In this document: piece by piece, positions 8,487 through 16,164 of the stretch
Layout of the letters: each line of letters opens with the position of its first letter
Position numbering within the stretch: position 1 is the first letter of the stretch
NCBI GenBank assembly: GCA_945862215.1
Contig: CAMAXY010000003.1
Location: 1 to 64,000, forward strand
DNA from: Singulisphaera sp. GP187
Lineage (GTDB): Bacteria; Planctomycetota; Phycisphaerae; Phycisphaerales; SM1A02
DNA length: 64,000 nt
Direction of reading: 5' to 3'
The notes under the pieces: generated by a model
Seen by the model: the letters and a program-made list of their open reading frames with translations, nothing else
Database searches by the model: none
What the model was told of the DNA's origin: nothing
Position numbers and translations under genes: made by a program

Positions 8487-9418
8487 ATTGGGGACCTTCT
8501 CGAGAAGATTGACGCAGCAACTGTCAGTGGAAGAATGATCCATAAGACCATGACGCATGCAAAGATCCATGTCACACCTGCGCCCCATATGTCTGTTGCA
8601 TACAGCCCGGCTGGACCAAGAACGTCGAGGGATGTATCTGAACTAACGAGCGCCCACATCTTGAAAACTTGCATCGGGTTGACCAAACTGAGCGCAAAAA
8701 GATTTTCAATTCGCATTCGAAGTGCGACTGCGCCAGCCATCAATCCAAGGTCACTGACGAAGACAAGCGTGAGCCACGAAAAGATTGCGACGCCCATCGC
8801 CACACTGCTCTTGCGCGTGGCGACCGAGATCATCAGTCCAGTTCCAAGCATCGACATCGCAAGAAGAAATGTCAGTCCCACGAGAGAAGCGAGTGCGACG
8901 GGGTCAGTGCGGGACCCTTTCCATGCCAAAATTGCAGCGCACACTCCAAATCCCAAACAGATCGATGTCAGAAGGACTGCCGCAAGCCCAGTGAATTTCC
9001 CGAGCAATAATTCGAGGCGTGTAATCGGCTGTGCCAACATATACGCCAACATCCCCCGCTCGCGATCCGATGCAATTGATCCTGCACCAGCGCTCAGCGC
9101 CATGAGAGGGACAACAAGAATCACCAAATTGATCAACCCTGCGGTTGTTCGACCGAATCCAGAGAGTCCGCTTCCTCCAGAGCTGGCTGCGGAGACATAG
9201 GAAACTCCAAGCCCAAGCGCCACAAATGCCGCTGTATACAGCAAAAACCACCGACTCCTTGCTGATTCGCGCAACTCGCGAGCTGCGATTCGAAAAACAT
9301 TTGATGCAAAGGACGGGACTCGCAACCGTCCATGATGTGAGACTGCGACGACGGCGACTGTTTCGACTCTCCCAACCAATCCGCCACTTTTCAAATCAGA
9401 TTGGACAACATTATGCAT
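8483..9418 (-). CDS. nosY: NosY, ABC transporter permease of the NosDFY complex
   Basis: A 311-residue membrane protein with six hydrophobic segments and the conserved NosY region SIASDRERGMLAYMLAQPIT, followed by RLELLLGKFTGL. It pairs with NosF and NosD to form the transporter needed for copper-site maturation of N2O reductase. The ATG at 9418 overlaps the nosF stop (TAA at 9411-9413), and the stop overlaps the nosL start, so the three are translationally coupled. The first 35 residues are more polar than in most NosY proteins, so a later start is possible. Confidence 0.9.
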   Translation of the reverse strand: MHNVVQSDLKSGGLVGRVETVAVVAVSHHGRLRVPSFASNVFRIAARELRESARSRWFLLYTAAFVALGLGVSYVSAASSGGSGLSGFGRTTAGLINLVILVVPLMALSAGAGSIASDRERGMLAYMLAQPITRLELLLGKFTGLAAVLLTSICLGFGVCAAILAWKGSRTDPVALASLVGLTFLLAMSMLGTGLMISVATRKSSVAMGVAIFSWLTLVFVSDLGLMAGAVALRMRIENLFALSLVNPMQVFKMWALVSSDTSLDVLGPAGLYATDIWGAGVTWIFACVMVLWIILPLTVAASIFSRRSPI

Positions 9419-10115
9419 GACGAACCTCCGCAGCGTGAAACTTGAGATGACTTGCCGTCATGCTTGCATCGAGCAACTCTGCCGGCGAGCCTTCACGCTG
9501 AAGACGCCCCCGCTCCAGTATCGCCACACGATCTGCAAGAGTATGAACCTCATCTTGTCGGTGTGAAGCAAACAGCATCGCACGACCATCTTGCGAGAGT
9601 TGCGCGAGCAATCCAACGAGTTCATCGCGCCCCATTGCGTCGAGGCTTGCCGTCACCTCGTCGAGGACAAGGACTGGCGGATCGCCCAACAATGCCACCG
9701 CGAGCGCCAAGCGCTGTTTCATTCCACCAGAGAGTTCGCGAATCCGTTTTCCTGCATGACCGCAAAGACCGACGCCGTCGAGCACGGAGTCTGGATCGCG
9801 CACCGCGACGCACTTCAGTCCGCCGAAAAATCGAACTGCCTCGTGCACACGAAGATCGTCATAAAAACCGATCTCCTGTGGCACATATCCGATGAGACGA
9901 CGCGCCTCCTTGCCGTGGCGCTGAACATCCAAGCCACCGATGCGAATAGATCCGCTATATCGGTAGAGCCCGAGGACACACCGAATGATCGTACTTTTGC
10001 CAGCGCCGTTCGGTCCCCACAGAGCAAGCGATTGGCCGGCTGCGACGGAAAGCGATACGTCATCGACAGCTTGGAAGCGACCGAATGCCATACTCACACC
10101 TTGAATTGAAATCAT
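9411..10115 (-). CDS. nosF: NosF, ABC transporter ATPase
   Basis: A 234-residue ABC ATPase with Walker A GPNGAGKST (residues 34-42), the signature LSGGMKQRLAL and Walker B VLVLDEVTASLDA. It sits between nosD and nosY, which identifies it as NosF, the energy-coupling subunit of the NosDFY complex on the cytoplasmic face. AAGGA at 10123-10127 lies 7 nt before the ATG. The gene follows nosD by 12 bp and overlaps nosY by 8 bp. Confidence 0.92.
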   Translation of the reverse strand: MISIQGVSMAFGRFQAVDDVSLSVAAGQSLALWGPNGAGKSTIIRCVLGLYRYSGSIRIGGLDVQRHGKEARRLIGYVPQEIGFYDDLRVHEAVRFFGGLKCVAVRDPDSVLDGVGLCGHAGKRIRELSGGMKQRLALAVALLGDPPVLVLDEVTASLDAMGRDELVGLLAQLSQDGRAMLFASHRQDEVHTLADRVAILERGRLQREGSPAELLDASMTASHLKFHAAEVRHA

Positions 10116-10122
10116 TTAATAA

Positions 10123-10127
10123 TCCTT
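10123..10127 (-). promoter_or_regulatory. Ribosome binding site for nosF
   Basis: On the minus strand AAGGA stands 7 nt upstream of the nosF ATG, just before the nosD stop codon. Confidence 0.6.
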
Positions 10128-11513
10128 TCATATCACAGCGATGAAGCGGCGCTCCCGCATGGCATCACGAATCGGGCTGAAGAAAACAATTCCAAGAACC
10201 GCTGTTGCAATCGACAACAGTCCAGCGCTCAGCGCAACCATCACGAGTGATGTCGACGATCCAAGTTCAGCACCGTGCTCAATTGGAGGTTCAATCAGCG
10301 GGTAGTAGTCAGTGAACTTCGGTTCAGGTCGCACAGCTGGTACAGCACGAGCGATGAACTCGACTGCTTGGTGGATTGGGCTGAACATAAAGAGACGCAA
10401 ACTCGGTTCACGTGCCGTCAGATTCTCAAAGAGCAGACGCGATTCATAATTTGCCTCGCCGACACCATCGCCATCACGGTCATAGCCGGGATAATCGCTC
10501 CAAAAATTTCCGCGTTCATCGCGATCAAATTCATTTCCCGTCAATTCGCCACGGCCCAAGATGGCAATCTGCTCAAAGTTGTCTACAAAACTGTTTGACC
10601 ACAAATGATTGCCCTTCACCGCGGGCAAAAACTCGACCCCAGTGTCGTTGGCTGAAATGGTGTTTTCTGTGATTCGACCTGAATCTGGGGTTGCGAAGGG
10701 AGAACCATCGATGTAAATCCCCACGCAATTCCCAACGAAAATATTGCCTTGGACCAGAAAGTCATCCGTCTCCTTGAGACCGAGTCCATATCCACTTGGA
10801 CCTCGATTGCGCAACATTCGATTTCCAATCAGCTTCAACTTTGAGCTGTACATCAGGTAGACGCCAACCGAATTGTCGAAGAGGTCATTCTTTTCAATCG
10901 TGACGCCGTTGGAAAACATCAAGTGAAATCCATAACGACCGTCATGAGACTTATTATTTCGCACGATCACATCGGTCGAATACCAAAGAATTGCGTCCCG
11001 TCCATTATGAATCTCGTTGTCCTCGACGATGGTTCGATCTGCGCGCCACAAGCGAAGTCCATCGCCGCGGCGGGCAACATCAAGCACCTTTCCTCCAATG
11101 TGGTTTCCTCTGATGACTGAATCTGGAGACTCTTTCAGATCGATTCCAAACAGCACATCATCAAGAATATTGTCCACGATCGTCACTCGAGCCGCATTCA
11201 CTCTGATTGCGCAATTTTCCTTATCGAGATCGATCCCCGTTCCGCAAATTCGAAATCCTCGAATCTCAACGTCCGGCGCGGTGATCGTGATGATGTCGCC
11301 GTTGCCGCCGCCATCGAGTGTCGGCCGTCCGACTCCAATCAATTTCAGCGGCTTATCAATCCGAATTTCTCCGCGATAGACACCTGTTGGCACCAAGACC
11401 GTATCCCCCGCCTTTGCCGCAGAAATGAGTTGAGAAATATCAACGCTTCCGAAAACCACCTGTGGCCAACACGTCAGTCCGATCGCTGCGAAGATGATGC
11501 CGCCGTATCTCAT
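10128..11513 (-). CDS. nosD: NosD, periplasmic copper-handling beta-helix protein
   Basis: A 461-residue secreted protein. The ATG at 11513, 4 nt after the stop of the upstream gene, gives a signal peptide (MRYGGIIFAAIGLTCWPQVVFG). The body is a right-handed parallel beta-helix with repeated short rungs such as GDGLRLWRADRTIVEDNEIH and GRYGFHLMFSNGVTIEKND, and the NosD-typical sequences YMYSS-like VGVYLMYSSKL and NFWSDYPGYDRDGDGVGE. The C-terminus has one membrane segment (LVMVALSAGLLSIATAVLG) before a short basic tail. It delivers copper to NosZ with NosFY and NosL. An earlier ATG at 11570 would overlap the upstream gene and lacks a signal. Confidence 0.93.
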   Translation of the reverse strand: MRYGGIIFAAIGLTCWPQVVFGSVDISQLISAAKAGDTVLVPTGVYRGEIRIDKPLKLIGVGRPTLDGGGNGDIITITAPDVEIRGFRICGTGIDLDKENCAIRVNAARVTIVDNILDDVLFGIDLKESPDSVIRGNHIGGKVLDVARRGDGLRLWRADRTIVEDNEIHNGRDAILWYSTDVIVRNNKSHDGRYGFHLMFSNGVTIEKNDLFDNSVGVYLMYSSKLKLIGNRMLRNRGPSGYGLGLKETDDFLVQGNIFVGNCVGIYIDGSPFATPDSGRITENTISANDTGVEFLPAVKGNHLWSNSFVDNFEQIAILGRGELTGNEFDRDERGNFWSDYPGYDRDGDGVGEANYESRLLFENLTAREPSLRLFMFSPIHQAVEFIARAVPAVRPEPKFTDYYPLIEPPIEHGAELGSSTSLVMVALSAGLLSIATAVLGIVFFSPIRDAMRERRFIAVI

Positions 11514-11517
11514 CTCG

Positions 11518-12186
11518 TTAAATCGATGCTTTCTCTGCAAGCATTCGATCGTAAAGTGGCTTATAAGCACGCCGATGGAAGAAGAGCGCCAATGCAGTCA
11601 AGAGTGAACTTGCGCACGCCAGATACCAACCAGTACCCGCACTCGCGATCGTGCGAAACTGCCCGATGTTGCCGATGCCGAGCGCCGGCGGCACAAAAGG
11701 TTTGACACTCGACGAGAGAGGCGCCGTCGGATCAAGATTATGCCCATGCGAGTAAAGCCAATACTGCAAGTCCACAAGAAAACCCAGCGGAAAGAGAAGC
11801 GCAGGAAGGACCAACAACAAGGCCCATCGACTATGAACAAGTGCTGCACCCTCAACGAGAAAGAGCATTGCGATCACCATCCAAACGCCCATGGCGCGCT
11901 CAAGCGATGCCGCATCGTTCAGCTTGCGCATACCGATGTAATGATTTAATCCATCGATCTCGCGGACATCGCCAACGAGTTGATTCACGTACGCCGTCAA
12001 TTCGAGCCCTTCTGGATACTGCGGCGCCTCAAGCGTCATATGCCAGTACGGCAGGAAAACTGAAACGACCAATGCAATGCGCGCCAACGACAACATCAAT
12101 GGCGGAAGCGAATAACGCATTCGATCTGCACGGACAAACTCTGGCGATACACGAGGTCCAAACACTCTTGAAAGAAAAGGTGACAT
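11518..12186 (-). CDS. nosB: NosB-like membrane protein of clade II nos clusters
   Basis: A 222-residue protein with about five hydrophobic segments. The start at 12186 is set by GGAGA 4 nt upstream. The stretches LPYWHMTLEAPQYPEGLEL and IDGLNHYIGMRKL are ones I recognise from the membrane gene that follows nosZ in clade II clusters, called nosB in Wolinella. Position directly between nosZ and nosD supports this. The exact role of NosB is not established in detail; it is needed for N2O respiration in clade II organisms. The name rests on synteny and remembered motif similarity. Confidence 0.75.
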   Translation of the reverse strand: MSPFLSRVFGPRVSPEFVRADRMRYSLPPLMLSLARIALVVSVFLPYWHMTLEAPQYPEGLELTAYVNQLVGDVREIDGLNHYIGMRKLNDAASLERAMGVWMVIAMLFLVEGAALVHSRWALLLVLPALLFPLGFLVDLQYWLYSHGHNLDPTAPLSSSVKPFVPPALGIGNIGQFRTIASAGTGWYLACASSLLTALALFFHRRAYKPLYDRMLAEKASI

Positions 12187-12190
12187 TCTG

Positions 12191-12195
12191 TCTCC
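12191..12195 (-). promoter_or_regulatory. Ribosome binding site deciding the nosB start
   Basis: GGAGA on the minus strand, 4 nt before the ATG at 12186, favours this start over the ATG at 12219. Confidence 0.6.
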
Positions 12196-12267
12196 AATAA
12201 AAGAACGAAACAAAGGCAAATTGAAATGCCTGCGTGGAGTTTTCCCTCCACGCAGGCGATTGCGAAC

Positions 12268-14373
12268 TCAATGAACGGCAGGCTTCACTCGGAAGTATCC
12301 GACCATTTCCAAATGCAGCGCAGAACAGAATTCTGTGCAGTAATAGGGATAAACACCAGCCTTGTTGGCAACGAAGTGGAATGTTGCTGCTTCACCTGGT
12401 TCAAGACTGAGATTGATGTTGTAACCACCAATGCAGAATCCGTGCGTTGCGTCCATCGTGCGTTCCATACTCGTGATGTGCCATGTCACGTTGTCGCCTT
12501 CGTTGACTTCAACATTCTCTGGGAAGTAGTGGCTACGAACCGCTGTCATATAGACCTCCACATTCTTTCCATCACGCACCACCTTCTCTTGACCTGGCTT
12601 TGGAGCCTTGGGATCAATCGCCTGCGTCTGAGGATCCCATCCGATTTCCGGATAGATAGTCCACGGATGCAATTTGTCCGCCTTGATCATCTGGCAATAG
12701 TGTGGCTCGCCAACACCGATCGGACTGTCATAAATGACGGGCATCGCTGTCCCACCCTGCTCAATATCGACAAGTTGGAAATTCTGTGCAAGGAGTGGTC
12801 CAGTTGGAAAGAAGCGATCAATCGCCCACTTATTCATTGCAATCAGATACTTCCCATCGGGCGAAACTGTGTCACCCTCGGCAGAACAGAGATGCCCGAT
12901 GTTGTATTGAACGGGCGTCTTCGATACCAATTTCCAAGGTTGTTCTGGGTGAAGCGAAGAATATTCGCCACCAAGAGTCCACCGCGAAACTGCGGAATCG
13001 AGGAAGAGGGATGTATACGCATATCCCTTGTCATCGAACTGGGTGTGTAATGGGCCAAGTCCGAGTTCGACCTGCGCTTCCATGACTGCATCAAAGTCAA
13101 GAATCGGGATTCCGTAAGAATCCTTGGACGAAAACTTTTTCTCGGCAATCGCCTTCTTGATTTTCTCGGTCGAATAAATAGTCACATGCGGATCAAGTTT
13201 GCCAGCGATCACGACATACTGACCGTTTGGAGTGACATCTACACCGTGAGGGCTCTTTGGTTCTGGCGCAAAGAAGAGAATCCCTTCGGCGATCAGCGTC
13301 TCGATCTTAATGACTGGAAAACCATTGACCTTCTCGAACTTGCCTGCATTGAAAGCAGCTTCCGCTTTCTTTGTATCGATGATGTGCAGATAGTCCATAT
13401 CACGCTGCGTCGTTCCTGCTTCAAACGGTGGCTTGTTCAATTCGATCCCACCTGTTGCAAGTTCGCTGTTGAACGAATTTCCAAAAATCAAACCATCGCA
13501 TGCCAGTTTTCCAGCATCGAAAAGATCCTGCCAATACGGCGGAAGTTCCAGCGCGAATGACTTTGACATATCGATGCGTCCCTTCGCGCGGTCAAACTTC
13601 CAGTATGTCACCATTCCGCGGTACGACTTCTGATACTCATCGCTTGTCGCATACGCATTGCCGAACGGCACTGCGTATTGACCGCCTTCGATGACATAAT
13701 CCGTATTGGGTGTCACGAAGGCTGCACCGTGATCACTCATGGTGATCGGGTTCTTGACGATCTGCTTTGTTTCAAAGTCTCGAAGGTCGATGACCGCAAG
13801 TCGTGCATTGGCTTTATCGCCGATGAATAGAAATTCGCCGTCATAATCACCCTTTGTCTCGCTGAGAGCTGGATGGTGTGTATCGCCCCAACGAAGTTCT
13901 TGATTTGGAATGTCTCCTTCTTTCAGCACGTCGTTGCCAACGCCATATCCATACCCCTGCCATGGCTCGGGCGTGAAGACAGCAATGCTGCGTAGGAGTC
14001 GCATCGACGGAACGCCGATCACAAAGACCTGACCGCTATGCCCACCTGATGCGAACATGATGTACTCATCATGACGCCCACTTGGCTGAAACGTTTTTGC
14101 AGCGGCCATCAAATCGTCTGGAGTTAGTTTTCGATCATTGGCGAGTTTTTGAAGTTGCGCCATATTCTCGGGTGTGAACTCGACTGCTTTCTCTTCCTTC
14201 GCTGCGCCAATCTTCTTCTTTTTCTTTCCCCCATCAGTTGGCGGTGCCTGCGGCGCAGCCATCGCCGACCGTGCAATGCCGACTCCGATCACGGGAAGTG
14301 GTGCGCCAACTGCGATCAACATCGCCAGCGGTAGCGCACATGCGAGAGAAAATTTCGTCTGATTCGTTTTCAT
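12268..14373 (-). CDS. nosZ: Nitrous oxide reductase, clade II
   Basis: A 701-residue periplasmic copper enzyme reducing N2O to N2. The N-terminus is a Sec-type signal (MKTNQTKFSLACALPLAMLI) without twin arginines, the mark of clade II NosZ. CuZ histidines lie in GDTHHPALS, TMSDHGAAF, SPHGVDVTP, GPLHTQFDD, NIGHLCSAEGDT and GEPHYCQMI. The C-terminal cupredoxin domain has the CuA site CTEFCSALHLEMVGY and the distal histidine in DATHGFCIGG. A lysine run (GGKKKKKIG) follows the signal. AGAGGAAG before the ATG sets the start. It follows the di-haem cytochrome gene by 66 bp and heads nosBDFYL. Confidence 0.96.
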   Translation of the reverse strand: MKTNQTKFSLACALPLAMLIAVGAPLPVIGVGIARSAMAAPQAPPTDGGKKKKKIGAAKEEKAVEFTPENMAQLQKLANDRKLTPDDLMAAAKTFQPSGRHDEYIMFASGGHSGQVFVIGVPSMRLLRSIAVFTPEPWQGYGYGVGNDVLKEGDIPNQELRWGDTHHPALSETKGDYDGEFLFIGDKANARLAVIDLRDFETKQIVKNPITMSDHGAAFVTPNTDYVIEGGQYAVPFGNAYATSDEYQKSYRGMVTYWKFDRAKGRIDMSKSFALELPPYWQDLFDAGKLACDGLIFGNSFNSELATGGIELNKPPFEAGTTQRDMDYLHIIDTKKAEAAFNAGKFEKVNGFPVIKIETLIAEGILFFAPEPKSPHGVDVTPNGQYVVIAGKLDPHVTIYSTEKIKKAIAEKKFSSKDSYGIPILDFDAVMEAQVELGLGPLHTQFDDKGYAYTSLFLDSAVSRWTLGGEYSSLHPEQPWKLVSKTPVQYNIGHLCSAEGDTVSPDGKYLIAMNKWAIDRFFPTGPLLAQNFQLVDIEQGGTAMPVIYDSPIGVGEPHYCQMIKADKLHPWTIYPEIGWDPQTQAIDPKAPKPGQEKVVRDGKNVEVYMTAVRSHYFPENVEVNEGDNVTWHITSMERTMDATHGFCIGGYNINLSLEPGEAATFHFVANKAGVYPYYCTEFCSALHLEMVGYFRVKPAVH

Positions 14374-14377
14374 GATG

Positions 14378-14385
14378 CTTCCTCT
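14378..14385 (-). promoter_or_regulatory. Ribosome binding site deciding the nosZ start
   Basis: AGAGGAAG on the minus strand ends 4 nt before the ATG at 14373. It supports that start over an in-frame ATG at 14433, which would put 20 non-signal residues ahead of the Sec signal. Confidence 0.7.
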
Positions 14386-14439
14386 AAAGTGAGTGCGCCA
14401 GCATTTCTCCGACATCGGAGAGTGCGTGCGCACGGGTTA

Positions 14440-15408
14440 TTAAGGTGATTTTCTGTCACATTCCTGCAAATAGCGCAGGTACGCAATGATTGATCCAAGA
14501 CCTTCTTCGTTCAGCGCCGGATTTCCGCCCTTGGGCGGCATATCCACCTTCGTTGTATTGGCGGGATCGCTTGATGAGCGACCACTCTTTAAAAATGCGA
14601 GCATTTTTTCATCATCAGTTGCGAAAATGAAAGGGCTCTTGACGAGATCCCTGCCGAGCTTGACGATTCCCCGTGCATCTGCGCCATGGCACGAAACGCA
14701 TGAAGCGAGAAACAACTTCTGCCCAGTGCGAATCGACTCTGCGTCATAATCAGACTCTTCGATTCCAGGCAAGGACGCCATCGGTCCAGTCGGCAGCGCC
14801 GCCGGCAAGACGAGAGCCTTAGGAGCAGGCAATACTGCAGGAATTCTCCGCGGGTCTTGGAGCCCGCGCAGATAGACCGAGATTTGACCGATGTGTTCGT
14901 CGGTGAAGGCGGCATTCCCTCCTCGTGGTGGCATGGGGACCTTGGTCGTATTGAGTGGATCCTCAACGCCTCGACCGCGCTTGATGAATTCGACCAACTG
15001 CAGATTTGACTGCTTCTTAACCCATCGACTCATCACAAGATTCTTCCCAAGGTTCGGCACACCCAGTCCAGTCAATCCGTGACACGCAGCGCAAGTCGCT
15101 CCGAAAAGTTGTTTGCCAACGACATAGGTCGCGCCATCGAGTTCAGCCCTAGGAGCTTCATCAGCTCGAAAAAGTGTTGGCAACTCACTGTCTGCATTCC
15201 ATCCCCCTGTACGCGAGACTTGGGTCGCAACCGACACAAGTGAGCCCCACGCCGTCACAGCAACCATCCCGATGGTGGCGAACACTAGGACCAATATCAG
15301 CAGCGCACGTACTTCGCGTCCGCGTGGGTGTAGACCAACCAATCGAGACGGAGCGTCCAAAGATCCGTTGTCTGCATTTCTGTTATCGCGGAAATTGTTG
15401 GTTTTCAT
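14440..15408 (-). CDS. Membrane-anchored di-haem cytochrome c, likely electron donor to NosZ
   Basis: A 322-residue protein with one N-terminal membrane anchor (ALLILVLVFATIGMVAVTAWG, about residues 35-55) and two c-type haem motifs, CAACHGLTGLGVPNL and CVSCHGADARG. Each is followed by a methionine ligand region of the form KVPMPPRGGNAAFTDEHI and KVDMPPKGGNPALNEEGL, so the two domains are tandem copies. As first gene of the nos transcript it is the natural candidate to pass electrons from quinol or a bc1-type complex to NosZ. It differs from the two mono-haem NosC proteins of Wolinella, so the donor role is inference. Confidence 0.88.
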   Translation of the reverse strand: MKTNNFRDNRNADNGSLDAPSRLVGLHPRGREVRALLILVLVFATIGMVAVTAWGSLVSVATQVSRTGGWNADSELPTLFRADEAPRAELDGATYVVGKQLFGATCAACHGLTGLGVPNLGKNLVMSRWVKKQSNLQLVEFIKRGRGVEDPLNTTKVPMPPRGGNAAFTDEHIGQISVYLRGLQDPRRIPAVLPAPKALVLPAALPTGPMASLPGIEESDYDAESIRTGQKLFLASCVSCHGADARGIVKLGRDLVKSPFIFATDDEKMLAFLKSGRSSSDPANTTKVDMPPKGGNPALNEEGLGSIIAYLRYLQECDRKSP

Positions 15409-15706
15409 GGTGTTTTCCGCCGCACGATGCGCAATGTTGCATCAGCAGAAACAAGTATACACAGATATCAATATATTCATATCGGTTTTTAAGATAAATA
15501 TTCGCCTGCCTGCAGAACCCTTAAAAGAGCGTTTTTTGAGAGCGTACGGCACTTATCAGACGCATCAATCATTATCGCTCTTCCAGAGCACCGCTTGGGC
15601 ATTCGAAGCGCAGACTCCATTCATTGCCTCGCAGTGAAGTCAATAGACTCAACGCCAACACGCCTGCTGCGTGCGTGCCCACTCTTAAAGCGAGCTCTTT
15701 TTCCCA
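15409..15706. other. Gene-free region between the nos run and the SET gene
   Basis: About 300 bp between two divergent transcripts, AT-rich near 15450-15500. It holds the palindrome listed separately. I see no small gene or RNA here; promoters for both directions are expected but I cannot place -10/-35 boxes with confidence. Confidence 0.5.
15464..15483. promoter_or_regulatory. Near-perfect 20-bp palindrome upstream of the nos run (candidate operator)
   Basis: The left half GATATCAATA and right half TATTCATATC match as an inverted repeat at 18 of 20 positions, the two mismatches being symmetric C residues. It starts 56 bp before the start codon of the di-haem cytochrome gene. Size and symmetry suit a dimeric regulator such as an Rrf2/NsrR or Crp/Fnr protein. 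The octamer ATTCATAT also occurs upstream of Rrf2 copy 2 (about 2373-2380). The regulator is inferred, not shown. Confidence 0.5.
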
Positions 15707-16138
15707 ATGCAAACCCTCTTGAAACTCACTGCTGCACGCTCCGGCGATCGCCTCCAGCTCGTTACGACTGAGGTTCTTGAAATGGGTACGAACATTCTGC
15801 GATTCATCGGCGACATTCGTGCAACACCAGGCCGCTACTCGGTTCAAATTGGATCACGCGAGCATCTCCATCCCCCTGACAGCTTGGCTGACGAACCTCA
15901 TGAGCAGCGTGATCCTCGATTCGTCTGGCGATTCTTAGATCACTCATGCAAGCCCAACGCAAAGGTCGTTGAGCAAAGTCTTGTTGCCCTTCGATTGATT
16001 CAAGTCGGCGAAGTGCTGACCTTTGACTACAACTTGACGGAAGAAGATATGGCGACCCCCTTTCGCGGTGAGTGCGGACACTGCGGCGGCCGCATGATCC
16101 GCGGATTCAAGCACCGTCAACATCCTTCCGCGATCTGA
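15707..16138 (+). CDS. Small SET-domain protein, putative lysine methyltransferase
   Basis: A 143-residue SET domain with little else. The catalytic core is recognisable: FLDHSCKPNAKV (residues 77-88) is the conserved H-S-C-x-P-N substrate and cofactor region, and GEVLTFDYNLTE (101-112) carries the Tyr-containing motif. A short Cys pair (C123, C126) resembles a reduced post-SET zinc site. SET enzymes transfer a methyl group from S-adenosylmethionine to a lysine amino group. No good Shine-Dalgarno signal precedes the ATG. The gene ends 26 bp before the Pls-type synthetase on the same strand, which suggests a joint function. The methylated substrate is unknown. Confidence 0.82.
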   Translation: MQTLLKLTAARSGDRLQLVTTEVLEMGTNILRFIGDIRATPGRYSVQIGSREHLHPPDSLADEPHEQRDPRFVWRFLDHSCKPNAKVVEQSLVALRLIQVGEVLTFDYNLTEEDMATPFRGECGHCGGRMIRGFKHRQHPSAI

Positions 16139-16164
16139 ACAAGCGGCCTTCTGAGACCACAATC

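Noticed and set aside
12226-13050. 274-codon plus-strand frame opposite nosZ
   Set aside because: It lies antisense to conserved nosZ sequence, including the CuA region, and has no recognisable domain.
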